NCBI GenBank assembly: GCA_046351095.1
Contig: JAXLZC010000001.1
Span: 2,170,001 to 2,234,000, forward strand
Reading direction: 5' to 3'
DNA: 64,000 nucleotides
From: BQWY01 sp046351095
GTDB taxonomy: Bacteria > Nitrospirota > Nitrospiria > Nitrospirales > Nitrospiraceae
Shown here: in pieces, positions 23,469-33,039 of the stretch
Numbering within the stretch: position 1 is the first letter of the stretch
Layout of the letters: the number at the start of each line of letters is the position of its first letter
The notes under the pieces: generated by a model
What the model was told of the DNA's origin: nothing
The model's input: the letters and a program-made list of their open reading frames with translations, nothing else
Databases searched by the model: none
Position numbers and translations under genes: made by a program

Positions 23469-26180
23469 ATGGGATTAAAACCCGCCACCAACCCGGAAAC
23501 CGAAGCCGCGACGATCGAGTTGTCGATCGACGGCCAAACCGTGACTGCGCGCGACGGCGTGTCGCTGTACGACGTGATCGCCAGCACCGGCAAGATCATT
23601 CCGGCGATGTGTTACCACTACACGTTCGATCCCTTCGGATCCTGCGGTATGTGCCTGGTCATGCAGGAAGGGAAAAAGGCGCCGGTCCGTTCCTGCACCG
23701 CAAAGGCGGCGGCGGGGATGGTCATCCGCACCTCCGGCGACGACCTCCACCAGGCGCGTAAGAAGGCTGTCGAAAAACACCTGTCCGTTCACCCATTGGA
23801 TTGCCCGGTCTGCGACGCGGACGGCCACTGCGAATTGCAGGACATGGCTTTCCAGCACGGCGTGACCAATCTCGCGACCGCCAAGCAAAAGCTCATTCCC
23901 GAAGACACGCGCAGCCTCGTGCTCGACTTCAACATGAACCGCTGCATCGCCTGCGGCGAGTGCATCAACATCTGCAAAGACGTGCAGATGATCGATGCCC
24001 TGCAGTTCATGAAGAAGGGCGGCTTCAACCAAGTCGTCGCCAAGGGCGACCTGCCGCTCCAGTGCGAATTCTGCGGCGACTGTCTCGCGGTCTGCCCCGT
24101 CGGCGCGATCACGAACAAATATTCGAAGTATCTCTACAAACCCTGGCAGATGAAAAAGACCCGCACGACCTGCAACTACTGCGGGGACGGCTGCCAGATG
24201 GACGTGGAGACGAAGGACTCGCACGTCGTCCGCGTGACGTCGCAACTCTCGTGGAAAAATAAGTGGGGCGACCGCACCCAAACGTCCAAGGGACACGGCG
24301 GCCTCTGCGTTCGCGGCCGGTTCGGCTTCCAATTCATCGACAGCAAAAACCGCCTTACACGCCCGCTCGTCCGTCGAGACGACAGCCTGGTGTCCGCCCC
24401 CTGGCTCGACACAATGCACGAGTTGGTCGATCGCCTCACGGCCATCCGCGAACAACATGGCCCGCGATCGGTAGCCGGTCTCATTACCGCCCGCTGCACG
24501 AACGAAGAACTGTATCTCTTCCAGAAATTGTTCCGCGGTGTGTTGGGCTCGAATCAAATCGACAGTAGCGCGCGATACGGCCATGTGAATTTTGTCCGCG
24601 CCATGCAACGGGCGCTCGGCGTCTCGCGAAACACGGCGGACTCCGAAGACCTCACAAAGGCGAAGGCCATCCTCCTGATCGGCTCGAATATCACGGAAAC
24701 CAATCCCGTGGCGGCGATCCGCATCAAGGAAGCGATCCGCGTATACCGCGCGCAAGTCGTTGCGGTGGACTCGATCAATTCCAACATCGCGAAGTTGTCG
24801 TCGCATCCCACGCTGCTCAAGGCCGGGACGGAAGGGTGGTTCATCCAAGGGTTGGTCAAGGCCGTGTTGGATCGCGACCTCGTCGATACCGACGTCGTCA
24901 ATCAACACCCGCAGGCCTTCACCGCATTGAAACAAGCCGTCTCGGCGCTGTCGCTCGCCAAAATCGCCGAGCTGACCGGCGTCTCGGAAGAACGCCTCGT
25001 CGAAGCCGCAACGTTGTTTGCCGAATCGCCGCGCTCCGTGATCGTCGTCGGCGAAGGGCTGCTGCGTCGATCAGGCGGGTACCGCGACGTGCTCAACCTA
25101 ATCGACCTCGTCTGGGTGACCGGCAAGCTGGGCCAGCCCGGCTGCGGACTCATCGCCCCGGTGGAAGAAGCCAACGAACAAGGCGCCCTCGATATGGGCG
25201 TGGCCCCCGAGTCCTTGCCCGGTCCCTCGTGGATCACCGACGAAGCCGCGCGCACACGGTTCGCCAAAGCGTGGAGCGGAAACGAGTCACCCGCGTCGCT
25301 GCCGAAGATCGACCAAGGCGCCTCGCTCGTCGATATTCTCGAACGGTGTCGGAACGGACAGATCAAGGCCCTCTACTTAGTCGGCGAAAATCCGCTGGAG
25401 ACGCTCCCAGCCTCCTTCAACGTGAAGGCGGCGCTGGAGAAGGTCGAGCTCCTCATTTGCCAGGACCCCTTCTTGACCGAGTCGGGCAAACTCGCCGACT
25501 TCGTGTTGCCTGCCGCCACCTTCGCGGAGAAGGACGGCACGGTCACGAATCAAGAAGGCAAGGTACAGTACGTACGCCCGACACTCGAACCGCCGGGAGA
25601 AAGTCTGCCGGACTGGCACATCTTCACGGCGCTCGCGAGCGGTCTGGGTGCGGACTGGGCCTACGAATCGGCGCAGGACATTCAACACGAGATCATGCGG
25701 TTGCTGCCGGGCTACTACAACTTGGGCCAACCCAAGCGTGTGACGGGCAACGCCGGACCGTATCTCTCGACGACCTACGCAACGACCGTCGCCGCGCGCT
25801 ATCCGCAATTGCCGACGGCTGCCGGCCCGACGGACAAACCGTTCCGGTTGACGATGGGGCAGGTGCTCTATCACTCCGGCAAACTCTCGTTGCAGGCGTC
25901 CGGGCTCATCAATCTGGCGCCGAATCACGGCCGCCTGCACATGAGCCTTGAAGATTGTGCGCGAATGGGCGTAAAGGAAGGCGCGCTCGTGCGGGTGACC
26001 TCCTCGAAGGGCTCGCTCGTGTTAGGGGTCTTGCCGTCCGCCGTGATCATGCCGGGCCATTGTTTCTTCCCCGAGCATTTCAACGAGCCGCCGGTGAAGG
26101 ACCTGATGTCGGTCGAGATCGACACCGTCACACAGGTGCCGACGTTTAAATTGACCCAGGTGTTCGTCGAAAAGGCGTAA
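23469..26180 (+). CDS. nuoG: NADH-quinone oxidoreductase subunit G
   Basis: This is the 903-residue iron-sulfur subunit of the peripheral arm. It has an N-terminal [2Fe-2S] domain (C48, C59, C62, C76), the His-Cys cluster loop (H108, C112, C115, C121), two [4Fe-4S] motifs (C159/162/165/169 and C199/202/205/209), and the extra N7-type motif (C235, C238, C242 and a later Cys in GHGGLCVRGR). A long molybdopterin-oxidoreductase-like domain follows. The second [4Fe-4S] set and N7 make the subunit resemble ferredoxin-linked or formate-dehydrogenase-like forms. nuoE and nuoF, which normally precede it, are missing, so its electron source is open. Confidence 0.94.
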   Translation: MGLKPATNPETEAATIELSIDGQTVTARDGVSLYDVIASTGKIIPAMCYHYTFDPFGSCGMCLVMQEGKKAPVRSCTAKAAAGMVIRTSGDDLHQARKKAVEKHLSVHPLDCPVCDADGHCELQDMAFQHGVTNLATAKQKLIPEDTRSLVLDFNMNRCIACGECINICKDVQMIDALQFMKKGGFNQVVAKGDLPLQCEFCGDCLAVCPVGAITNKYSKYLYKPWQMKKTRTTCNYCGDGCQMDVETKDSHVVRVTSQLSWKNKWGDRTQTSKGHGGLCVRGRFGFQFIDSKNRLTRPLVRRDDSLVSAPWLDTMHELVDRLTAIREQHGPRSVAGLITARCTNEELYLFQKLFRGVLGSNQIDSSARYGHVNFVRAMQRALGVSRNTADSEDLTKAKAILLIGSNITETNPVAAIRIKEAIRVYRAQVVAVDSINSNIAKLSSHPTLLKAGTEGWFIQGLVKAVLDRDLVDTDVVNQHPQAFTALKQAVSALSLAKIAELTGVSEERLVEAATLFAESPRSVIVVGEGLLRRSGGYRDVLNLIDLVWVTGKLGQPGCGLIAPVEEANEQGALDMGVAPESLPGPSWITDEAARTRFAKAWSGNESPASLPKIDQGASLVDILERCRNGQIKALYLVGENPLETLPASFNVKAALEKVELLICQDPFLTESGKLADFVLPAATFAEKDGTVTNQEGKVQYVRPTLEPPGESLPDWHIFTALASGLGADWAYESAQDIQHEIMRLLPGYYNLGQPKRVTGNAGPYLSTTYATTVAARYPQLPTAAGPTDKPFRLTMGQVLYHSGKLSLQASGLINLAPNHGRLHMSLEDCARMGVKEGALVRVTSSKGSLVLGVLPSAVIMPGHCFFPEHFNEPPVKDLMSVEIDTVTQVPTFKLTQVFVEKA

Positions 26181-26243
26181 CGACGCCGAACGAGACAGGC
26201 ACCACAGACTTTTTCGATAGGGATCGGATACACAGGACGTCAC

Positions 26244-26831
26244 ATGGGAGCCAGCGGACTGACCAAGAAACTGCTTCACGCGATCCTCTTCGACGAGATT
26301 TGGGACGCGATGAAGGTGACGTTCAAGCACATGTTCCACAAACCCATCACCTTCCAGTATCCGCGCGAACAGCGGCAGATTCCCGACACGCATCGCGGCG
26401 CCCTATCGCTCCTGCGGTACGACGACGGGAAGGAACGCTGCGTCGGCTGCGACCTCTGCGAGGCCGCCTGTCCGTCGCGCTGCATCAAGGTGATCAGCGG
26501 CGAAGACCCCTCGCTGCCGCTCCAACGGTACGCCAAAGAGTTTTATATCGATATTACGAAGTGCGTGTTCTGCGGGTACTGTGTCGAAGCCTGCCCCGTC
26601 AACGCGCTCGCGATGACGAAACTCTACGAATTCTCGACGCACGATAAACGGACGCTCATGTTCGATAAACGTCGGCTCTACGAATTGGGCGAAAAGTTCC
26701 TGGATGACGGGAAGAAGTACCTCTACGCCCACGGCCAGGAGAAAAACGCCGAGTCGAGCCGCGAATACCGATATTTTTTCCCACAATCTGTGGTGAAGGC
26801 GACCCAGCCGCCACCCAAGCATCTTACGTAG
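26244..26831 (+). CDS. nuoI: NADH-quinone oxidoreductase subunit I
   Basis: This is a 195-residue ferredoxin-like subunit with clusters N6a and N6b: CVGCDLCEAACPSRCIKV and CVFCGYCVEACPVNAL. An amphipathic N-terminal helix (DEIWDAMKVTFKHMFHKPIT) docks on the membrane arm. nuoH normally sits between nuoG and nuoI; here only 63 bp separate them. The C-terminal extension after YELGEKFLDD is somewhat longer than in E. coli. Confidence 0.95.
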   Translation: MGASGLTKKLLHAILFDEIWDAMKVTFKHMFHKPITFQYPREQRQIPDTHRGALSLLRYDDGKERCVGCDLCEAACPSRCIKVISGEDPSLPLQRYAKEFYIDITKCVFCGYCVEACPVNALAMTKLYEFSTHDKRTLMFDKRRLYELGEKFLDDGKKYLYAHGQEKNAESSREYRYFFPQSVVKATQPPPKHLT

Positions 26832-26867
26832 CGCGCCCCAGCGTCCGGCGCGAGACGGCGGAGACCG

Positions 26868-27401
26868 ATGATCGTCCTGTTCTTTATTTATTTTTCCGTG
26901 GTGTCGATTGTGGCGGGTGCCCTCACGGTTGCGCTCAAAAACCCGGTCCACTGCGGCATGGCGCTGCTGGCCGTGTTGCTGCACGTCTCCGGCCTGTTCA
27001 TTTTGCTCAACGCGGAATTCCTCTGGGCCGTCCAGGTCATCGTCTACGCGGGCGCCATTTTGGTGCTCTACCTGTTCGTCCTCATGTTGCTGAACCTGAA
27101 GACGGAAGAGCGGTACTTCCACCGCTCCGCCTATTGGTTCCTCGGACCGACGGTGCTCGGCAGCCTCTATATGATCGGCGTGCTGTTCACTTCGCCTTGG
27201 AATGGGGCGAAGGGCGACGCCCCGATGGACCTCGTCCTACAGACGACGGACACGACGGCCATCGGCTTAAAAATGTTCAGCGACTACTTGTTGCAATTCG
27301 AAATCGTCGGCGTGTTTCTCCTGGGCGCGGCCATCGGCGCGATCGTCCTGGCGAAAACCCCGTCGCAGATCAACCAGCGTGACGGCAAAGTCGACGCCTA
27401 A
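26868..27401 (+). CDS. nuoJ: NADH-quinone oxidoreductase subunit J
   Basis: This is a 177-residue membrane subunit with five hydrophobic helices. The NuoJ signature is present as LKNPVHCGMALLAVLLHVSG and FLWAVQVIVYAGAILVLYLF, including the pi-bulge region of helix 3. ATG 26868 follows a GGAGACC ribosome site. It lies between nuoI and nuoK with 12 bp to nuoK. Confidence 0.94.
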   Translation: MIVLFFIYFSVVSIVAGALTVALKNPVHCGMALLAVLLHVSGLFILLNAEFLWAVQVIVYAGAILVLYLFVLMLLNLKTEERYFHRSAYWFLGPTVLGSLYMIGVLFTSPWNGAKGDAPMDLVLQTTDTTAIGLKMFSDYLLQFEIVGVFLLGAAIGAIVLAKTPSQINQRDGKVDA

Positions 27402-27413
27402 GTACCTGACGCC

Positions 27414-27716
27414 ATGATCCCTTTGTCTGCCTATGTGACCGTCAGCGCGATCCTGTTCATGACGGGCTTGCTCGGTGTGTTGATCCGTCGGAACTTCATC
27501 ATCGTGTTGATGGCCGTCGAGATCATGCTGAACGCCGCGAACATCAACCTGGTGGCGTTTTCGCATCATTTGGAGTCGATCGCCGGGCAAGTAGTGGCGC
27601 TTTTTATTATTGCGATCGCCGCAGGCGAGGCGGCCGTGGGATTGGCGATCATCATCGTCGTCTTCCGCGGCAAGATCTCGACCAACGTCGACGAAATGAA
27701 TGTGTTGAAGTGGTAA
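27414..27716 (+). CDS. nuoK: NADH-quinone oxidoreductase subunit K
   Basis: This is a 100-residue subunit with three helices. Both conserved membrane glutamates of the proton path are present, in LMAVEIMLNAANINLVAF and IAIAAGEAAVGLAIIIVV. The length is standard. It is followed by a 58-bp gap, larger than elsewhere in the operon, that contains a stable hairpin before nuoL. Confidence 0.95.
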   Translation: MIPLSAYVTVSAILFMTGLLGVLIRRNFIIVLMAVEIMLNAANINLVAFSHHLESIAGQVVALFIIAIAAGEAAVGLAIIIVVFRGKISTNVDEMNVLKW

Positions 27717-27722
27717 CCGCGT

Positions 27723-27750
27723 GCCCGTCCGGGTCGTACGACCGACGGGC
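27723..27750 (+). other. intercistronic hairpin between nuoK and nuoL
   Basis: Arms GCCCGTC (27723-27729) and GACGGGC (27744-27750) pair perfectly. Inside lies the perfect dyad GGTCG-TA-CGACC. No U-tract follows. It may be an RNA processing or stabilising hairpin, or a partial attenuator that sets the ratio of upstream to antiporter-subunit mRNA; the role is inferred. Confidence 0.45.
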
Positions 27751-27774
27751 CCCCGTGGTTTTCGGTGAAGGACT

Positions 27775-29751
27775 GTGGTCGATTTAGCGATTCAACTCAT
27801 TCCGCTGTTTCCGCTGGCAGCCGCCATCGTCAATGGGTTGCTGGGAAGCCGGTACTCGCATCATATGGCCGGGCGGTTCGCCGCCGGGTCCGTGTTTCTG
27901 TCGTTCCTCTGCGTCGTGTTCGTCGTCGCGGACGTCATCCGCACCGGCACGCCCCACGAAGTCGTCGCCTATAAATGGATCTTCGGCGGCGACCTAACGA
28001 TCAATCTCGCCTACCTCGTCGACCAGCTCACCAGCATTATGCTGCTGGTCGTGACGGGGGTCGGCTTCCTCATTCACGTTTATTCGACCGGGTACATGCA
28101 CGGCGAAGAGGGCTTCACCCGCTTCTTCACCTACATGAACCTGTTTATGGTCTCGATGTTGCTGCTCGTGATGGGCAACAACTACGTCGTGCTGTTCATT
28201 GGGTGGGAAGGCGTCGGTCTCTGCTCGTATCTCCTGATCGGCTACTACTACGAGAAGGTCTCGGCTGCGAAGGCCGCCACAAAAGCCTTCGTCGTCAACC
28301 GCATCGGCGATGCCGGGTTCTTGATCGCCATCTTTTTGATCTTCGTCAATTTCCGCACGCTGGATTACACGAAGGTCCTGTCGCAGGTCAGCCAACTGTC
28401 GCCGGACACGGCCTTCTGGATCGCCTTCTGCCTGTTCATCGGCGCCGTCGGCAAATCAGCCCAGCTCCCGCTCTATACCTGGCTCCCGGACGCGATGGAA
28501 GGTCCGACGCCGGTCTCCGCGCTGATCCACGCGGCCACCATGGTGACGGCCGGTGTGTATATGGTCGTCCGCAACCACGTGATTTACGACATGGCGCCGG
28601 GTGTCTTGACCATCGTCGGCGTCATCGGCGGGACCACCGCGTTGTTCGCTGCAACCATCGGCCTCGTCCAGACCGACATCAAACGTGTGTTGGCCTACTC
28701 GACCGTCAGCCAACTCGGCTACATGTTTTTGGGCTGCGGCGTCGGCGCCTATGCGGCGGCCGTATTCCACCTGATGACGCACGCGTTTTTTAAAGCGCTC
28801 TTATTCTTGTCGGCCGGCTCCGTGATCCACGCGCTGCACGGCGAACAAGACATCCGCAAAATGGGCGCACTCCACAACAAGATTCCCTGGACGCATCGCG
28901 TCTTTTTGATCGGTACCTTGGCCATCGCCGGTATTTTCCCCTTCGCCGGGTTCTGGAGTAAGGATGAAATCATGGCGCACGCCTTCGTGCACCACCACTA
29001 CATCCTCTACGGCATGGCGGCGTTGGGTGCTTTGTTGACCTCCTTCTATATGTTCCGCCTGACGTACCTGACGTTCTACGGCGAATCGCGCGTCGACCAC
29101 CACACGCTGGAACACATCCACGAGTCTCCCCCGGTGATGTTGGGTCCGCTGACGGTGCTCGCCGCTCTCTCGTTGCTGGGCGGGCTCCCGGGCATTCCTC
29201 CGGAGAACGGCTGGTTCCATCAGTTCCTCGCACCCGTCACAGGACATGCAGGCGGGGAGGGCGAACACGAAGGCGGCGCCGGGATCACGTTTATGTTGAT
29301 GGGCGTCGCGACGGTGATCGCGTTGACCGGTTGGTTGATCGCGCACTACCTCTACACGGTGAAGCCGGGTACCGCCGACCGCTGGGCCGCCGGTCAACCG
29401 GGCCTGTACAACGCCTTGCTGAACAAGTGGTACGTCGACGAGCTCTACGACTTCCTGATCGTCGAGCCGATCAAAAAACTCGGCTTGGTTTGGGATTGGT
29501 TCGACCGCACCGTGCTCGATGGATTGGTCCGGGGCGTGGGACGCGGCACCGAATTGACCTCCGCCGCGACGACCTGGTTCGAAAAGTATGTGGTCTACGC
29601 CGGTCTCAATATCATCGGCTACGCCAACCACCTGTTGGCCCGCTCTTGGCGCAAATTGCAAAGCGGTATGGTGCACCATTACGCGGCCATCATCGTGGCG
29701 GGACTCTTTGTGATCGTGCATCTGGTGATGCTCTGGTGGACCGCCTCGTAA
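27775..29751 (+). CDS. nuoL: NADH-quinone oxidoreductase subunit L
   Basis: This is the distal antiporter-like subunit, 658 residues, starting at GTG 27775 with AAGGA 5 nt upstream. The proton-channel motifs are intact: GWEGVGLCSYLLIGYYYEKV, the Lys in GAVGKSAQLPLYTWLPDAME, and STVSQLGYMFLGCGVGAYAA. The C-terminal amphipathic lateral helix region (NKWYVDELYDFLIVEPIKKL to the final anchor AAIIVAGLFVIVHLVMLWWT) appears longer than in ordinary NuoL by roughly 25 residues (TTWFEKYVVYAGLNIIGYAN region). That fits a helix that must span one more antiporter subunit. Confidence 0.94.
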   Translation: MVDLAIQLIPLFPLAAAIVNGLLGSRYSHHMAGRFAAGSVFLSFLCVVFVVADVIRTGTPHEVVAYKWIFGGDLTINLAYLVDQLTSIMLLVVTGVGFLIHVYSTGYMHGEEGFTRFFTYMNLFMVSMLLLVMGNNYVVLFIGWEGVGLCSYLLIGYYYEKVSAAKAATKAFVVNRIGDAGFLIAIFLIFVNFRTLDYTKVLSQVSQLSPDTAFWIAFCLFIGAVGKSAQLPLYTWLPDAMEGPTPVSALIHAATMVTAGVYMVVRNHVIYDMAPGVLTIVGVIGGTTALFAATIGLVQTDIKRVLAYSTVSQLGYMFLGCGVGAYAAAVFHLMTHAFFKALLFLSAGSVIHALHGEQDIRKMGALHNKIPWTHRVFLIGTLAIAGIFPFAGFWSKDEIMAHAFVHHHYILYGMAALGALLTSFYMFRLTYLTFYGESRVDHHTLEHIHESPPVMLGPLTVLAALSLLGGLPGIPPENGWFHQFLAPVTGHAGGEGEHEGGAGITFMLMGVATVIALTGWLIAHYLYTVKPGTADRWAAGQPGLYNALLNKWYVDELYDFLIVEPIKKLGLVWDWFDRTVLDGLVRGVGRGTELTSAATTWFEKYVVYAGLNIIGYANHLLARSWRKLQSGMVHHYAAIIVAGLFVIVHLVMLWWTAS

Positions 29752-29777
29752 GGAAGGCAGATTAGGCGCACGTCGTT

Positions 29778-31337
29778 ATGATGGAAGAGCTCACCTTTAC
29801 GTTTCCGATTCTCTCCTGCTTGCTGGTGGTGCCGATGCTCGGCGCCCTCATCTTGTGGTTTTTGGACGATGAGGAAATGGCCAAGGCCGTTGCGCTCGGC
29901 GTGACGCTCTTGGAGCTCACACTCTCGATCGTGATCCTGGCCAACTTCGTCTCCGACTCGCCCTCGATGCAATTCGCCGAGCGTGTCGCCTGGGTGCCGC
30001 CGTTGGGTATCAGCTATCACCTCGGCGTGGACGGCATCAGCGTCCTGTTCGTCGGCGTCACGGCATTTTTGACGACCTTGATCGTCATCTACTCCTGGGA
30101 CACCGTCCGCCAAAAAGTCCGCCTGTACCTGATGGCGCTGCTGGCGCTCGAGACGACCATCATGGGCGTCTTCGTGTCGCTCGACCTCGTGCTCTTTTTC
30201 GTGTTCTGGGAATTGATGCTGCTGCCCAGCTACTTCTTGATCAAGCTCTGGGGCGGGGGAGCCGAGCGGCAATACGCGGCGTTGAAGTACGTCCTCTACA
30301 CCCTGCTCGGCAGCGTGTTTATGTTGGTCGGCATCGCGTTGCTCAACATCAACTATCACGGCTGGGCCGTCCGCAATCATTTGGACGCGGCCTACTCGTT
30401 CGATTTCCTGGACCTGCTGAGCGCCCCCATCTCGCTCGACAAACAGCTCATCATTTTCTGGTTTTTCTTCCTCGGCTTTGCGTTTAAGGCGCCGATCTTC
30501 CCGTTCCACACCTGGCTCCCGGATGCGTTGATGGAAGGTCCCATCGGCATGTCGGTGATTCTCGCCGGCGTGAAACTCGGCACCTTCGGATTCGTTCGGT
30601 TCAGTCTGCCGCTCGTGCCGGAAGCGTCGAAGAACGAAACCGTGGTGACGATTATCATGGTGCTGGCGCTGGTCGGCATTCTCTACGCCGCCATCGTCGC
30701 CCTGATCCAACCGGACTTCAGGAGACTGCTCGCCTTCAGCAGCGTCAGCCACTTGTGTTTTGTCGTGGTGGGCGTGTTTGCGCTGAACTTCCAAGGCCTG
30801 CAGGGCAGCCTGCTCACGATGGTCAACCTCGGCTTCAGCACCGCCGGACTCTTTTTTGTGGCGGGGTTCCTCTATTCGCGCCGCCAGAGCACACACCTCT
30901 CGTCGTTCGGCGGACTGGCCAAACAGGCGCCGCTGCTCGCGAGTTTTCTGTTGGTCATCGGCCTGGCCTCGATCGGCTTGCCCGGCACCAATGGATTCGT
31001 CGGCGAATTTTTGGTCTTGATGGGCGCGTTTAAGGCGAAGTGGTGGTACGGCTCCATCGCCGTGCTCGCCGTGATTTTCGGCGCCGCCTACTTTTTGTGG
31101 TACTACGAGCGTGCCATTTTGGGTCCGCTGGGCAAGGGCCTCTCTCAGGCCGTGTCCGATTTAAAAATGGGCGAGTTGGTCATCAGCATTTCGTTGGCGA
31201 TCATGATCCTCTGGATCGGGCTCTATCCCTCGCCGTTCCTGCGCATCATGAACGGATCGGTGCAGGCCCTGGTCGACCGACTCGACCGCGGGACGTTGAC
31301 GTTGCTCGAAACGACGCCGCGCACCATGCAAGATTGA
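29778..31337 (+). CDS. nuoM: NADH-quinone oxidoreductase subunit M, first copy
   Basis: This is a 519-residue antiporter-like proton channel. NuoM features are present: FFVFWELMLLPSYFLIKLWG with the key Glu, FLGFAFKAPIFPFHTWLPDA with its Lys, and FSSVSHLCFVVVGVFALN. The domain sequence PNGTNGFVGEF appears as LPGTNGFVGEFLVLMGAFKA. It is one of two nuoM genes in tandem and is clearly different from the second copy, so this is an old duplication and not a recent repeat. Confidence 0.94.
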   Translation: MMEELTFTFPILSCLLVVPMLGALILWFLDDEEMAKAVALGVTLLELTLSIVILANFVSDSPSMQFAERVAWVPPLGISYHLGVDGISVLFVGVTAFLTTLIVIYSWDTVRQKVRLYLMALLALETTIMGVFVSLDLVLFFVFWELMLLPSYFLIKLWGGGAERQYAALKYVLYTLLGSVFMLVGIALLNINYHGWAVRNHLDAAYSFDFLDLLSAPISLDKQLIIFWFFFLGFAFKAPIFPFHTWLPDALMEGPIGMSVILAGVKLGTFGFVRFSLPLVPEASKNETVVTIIMVLALVGILYAAIVALIQPDFRRLLAFSSVSHLCFVVVGVFALNFQGLQGSLLTMVNLGFSTAGLFFVAGFLYSRRQSTHLSSFGGLAKQAPLLASFLLVIGLASIGLPGTNGFVGEFLVLMGAFKAKWWYGSIAVLAVIFGAAYFLWYYERAILGPLGKGLSQAVSDLKMGELVISISLAIMILWIGLYPSPFLRIMNGSVQALVDRLDRGTLTLLETTPRTMQD

Positions 31338-31359
31338 CCGAGACGACGCACGTACGACT

Positions 31360-33039
31360 ATGGCCGACTATCTGCTGCTGATTATTCTTTTCGCCCCGTT
31401 TGTGGGCGCCTTCGCGCTGATTCTCATCCCTGAGAAGCAGAAGTTGATGGTACGCGTAACGGCCGCGTCCGCCGCGGGCATCAGCCTCTTGGCGTCCTTT
31501 TATCTGTTTTTTGCGTTCGATCCGATCAAAGGCGGCTATCAGTTCGTCCAAAAGTACGAGTGGTCCAAACAACTCGGCATCGCGCTCTACCTCGGCGTCG
31601 ACGGCATCGGCACGCCGCTGGTCTTGGCCTCGTGCATTCTGTTGTTCGCCGGGATCTTCGTGCAGTGGCATACGAAGGACCGCGCGAAACAATTCTACAT
31701 TTGGATTCTGATCCTCGCGGCGGCGACGATCGGCGTCTTTATGTCGCTCGACCTGTTCTTCCTCTACTTCTTCTACGAAATGTCGGTCATCCCGATGTAC
31801 CTGCTGCTCGGTATGTGGGGCAGCCACACGAAGAAGTATTTGGAGATGACGGACCCCGAGGGGATGAAGAAGCGCGACTCCGTCGGCTACATCTTCAACT
31901 TCGGCTCGAACAGCAAAGAATACGCGGCCATGAAGTTGGTGCTGTTCCTGTCGGCCTTTGCCGTGTTGTGTTTGATGGGCATCCTGCTCATCTATAAGTT
32001 CTCCGGCCTGAATACGTTCGACATCATCGAGTTGCGCGAGAAGGCGCACTTCTCCGGCCCGTTGGCAACCTTGATCTGGTTGCTGATCTTCTTCGGCTTC
32101 GCGTCGATCGCGCCGATCTGGCCGCTGCACTCCTGGTCGCCCGTCGGCCACGCCGCCGCGCCCGCCGCTACGAGTATGTTGCACGCCGGCGTCTTGATGA
32201 AGCTTGGTCACTTCTCGATCATCCGCGTCGCCTTCGAGATCTTGCCGGACGCTACTCGCGAGTTGATGCCGATTGCTGCCATCTTAAGCATCTTCAGCAT
32301 GCTCTACGGTGGGTTCGTCGCCTTCTACGCCCGCGATACGAAGTACGTCATCGGGTACAGCAGCTCCAGCCACATGGGGTACGTGTTTTTGGGCATGGCG
32401 GCGTTGGACTACATCAGCTTGAGCGGCGCGGTGATCTATATGTTCGCCCACGCCCTCGCCACCAGCATGTTGTTCGCCATGGCCGGGTGGGTCTACGACC
32501 AGACGCACACCCGCGACATTCCGTCGTTGGGCGGGCTCGTGAACCGTATGCCGTTTATCGCGGGCTGCACCATCGTCGGTGTGATGGCCTCCATCGGTAT
32601 GCCGGGCACGGTGAACTTCCTCGCCGAAGTCATGATCATCGTCGGCAGTTGGAACAAGTATCCGCTGCAAGTCATCGTGGCCATTCTCGGTATCGTGCTG
32701 ACGATGGGCTACCTATTCCGCATGATGCGCGGCGTCTTTTATGGCGCCATGGACCAACACCATGCCCATACGCGCGACGCCGTGAGTTTTGTGGATCGTA
32801 TGCCATTCGTGCTGATGATGGCCTGCAGCATCGGTTTCTTCCTGATGCCCGGGCACTTCTATTCCGTCGTCCGTGCGGGAGTCGATCCGTTGATCGCGCG
32901 TATCACGAAGGTCGAAGCCGTCGTCCAGCAGGCTCCGCCCGCGTCGGGTCCGGCACCTGCGCATCAGCTTGTCGATTCAACCGGGTCGACGCCGACCGGT
33001 GTCGCCTTACGCGTCGATGAGACGAGGGTGGTCCGATGA
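31360..33039 (+). CDS. nuoM: NADH-quinone oxidoreductase subunit M, second copy
   Basis: This is a second antiporter-like subunit, 559 residues. It keeps the channel residues (FLYFFYEMSVIPMYLLLGMW with Glu, and GFASIAPIWPLHSWSPVGHA), but the usual Lys-Pro step is altered (KAPIFPFHTWLPDA becomes SIAPIWPLHSWSPVGH). It has an insertion between helices 5 and 6 (HTKKYLEMTDPEGMKKRDS and on). Its C-terminus has an extra hydrophilic tail. The arrangement nuoL-nuoM-nuoM-nuoN is that of 2M complex I, described in Nitrospira and a few other lineages. Its stop overlaps the nuoN start by ATGA. Confidence 0.93.
   Translation: MADYLLLIILFAPFVGAFALILIPEKQKLMVRVTAASAAGISLLASFYLFFAFDPIKGGYQFVQKYEWSKQLGIALYLGVDGIGTPLVLASCILLFAGIFVQWHTKDRAKQFYIWILILAAATIGVFMSLDLFFLYFFYEMSVIPMYLLLGMWGSHTKKYLEMTDPEGMKKRDSVGYIFNFGSNSKEYAAMKLVLFLSAFAVLCLMGILLIYKFSGLNTFDIIELREKAHFSGPLATLIWLLIFFGFASIAPIWPLHSWSPVGHAAAPAATSMLHAGVLMKLGHFSIIRVAFEILPDATRELMPIAAILSIFSMLYGGFVAFYARDTKYVIGYSSSSHMGYVFLGMAALDYISLSGAVIYMFAHALATSMLFAMAGWVYDQTHTRDIPSLGGLVNRMPFIAGCTIVGVMASIGMPGTVNFLAEVMIIVGSWNKYPLQVIVAILGIVLTMGYLFRMMRGVFYGAMDQHHAHTRDAVSFVDRMPFVLMMACSIGFFLMPGHFYSVVRAGVDPLIARITKVEAVVQQAPPASGPAPAHQLVDSTGSTPTGVALRVDETRVVR

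Noticed and set aside
23475..24935. 486-codon minus-strand frame opposite nuoG
   Set aside because: It is a mirror of the high-GC third positions of nuoG, with no motifs; the nuoG frame has all its iron-sulfur motifs.
29679..30896. 405-codon minus-strand frame opposite nuoM
   Set aside because: Low-complexity Glu/His/Asp/Gln-rich translation typical of an antisense shadow of hydrophobic membrane-protein codons.
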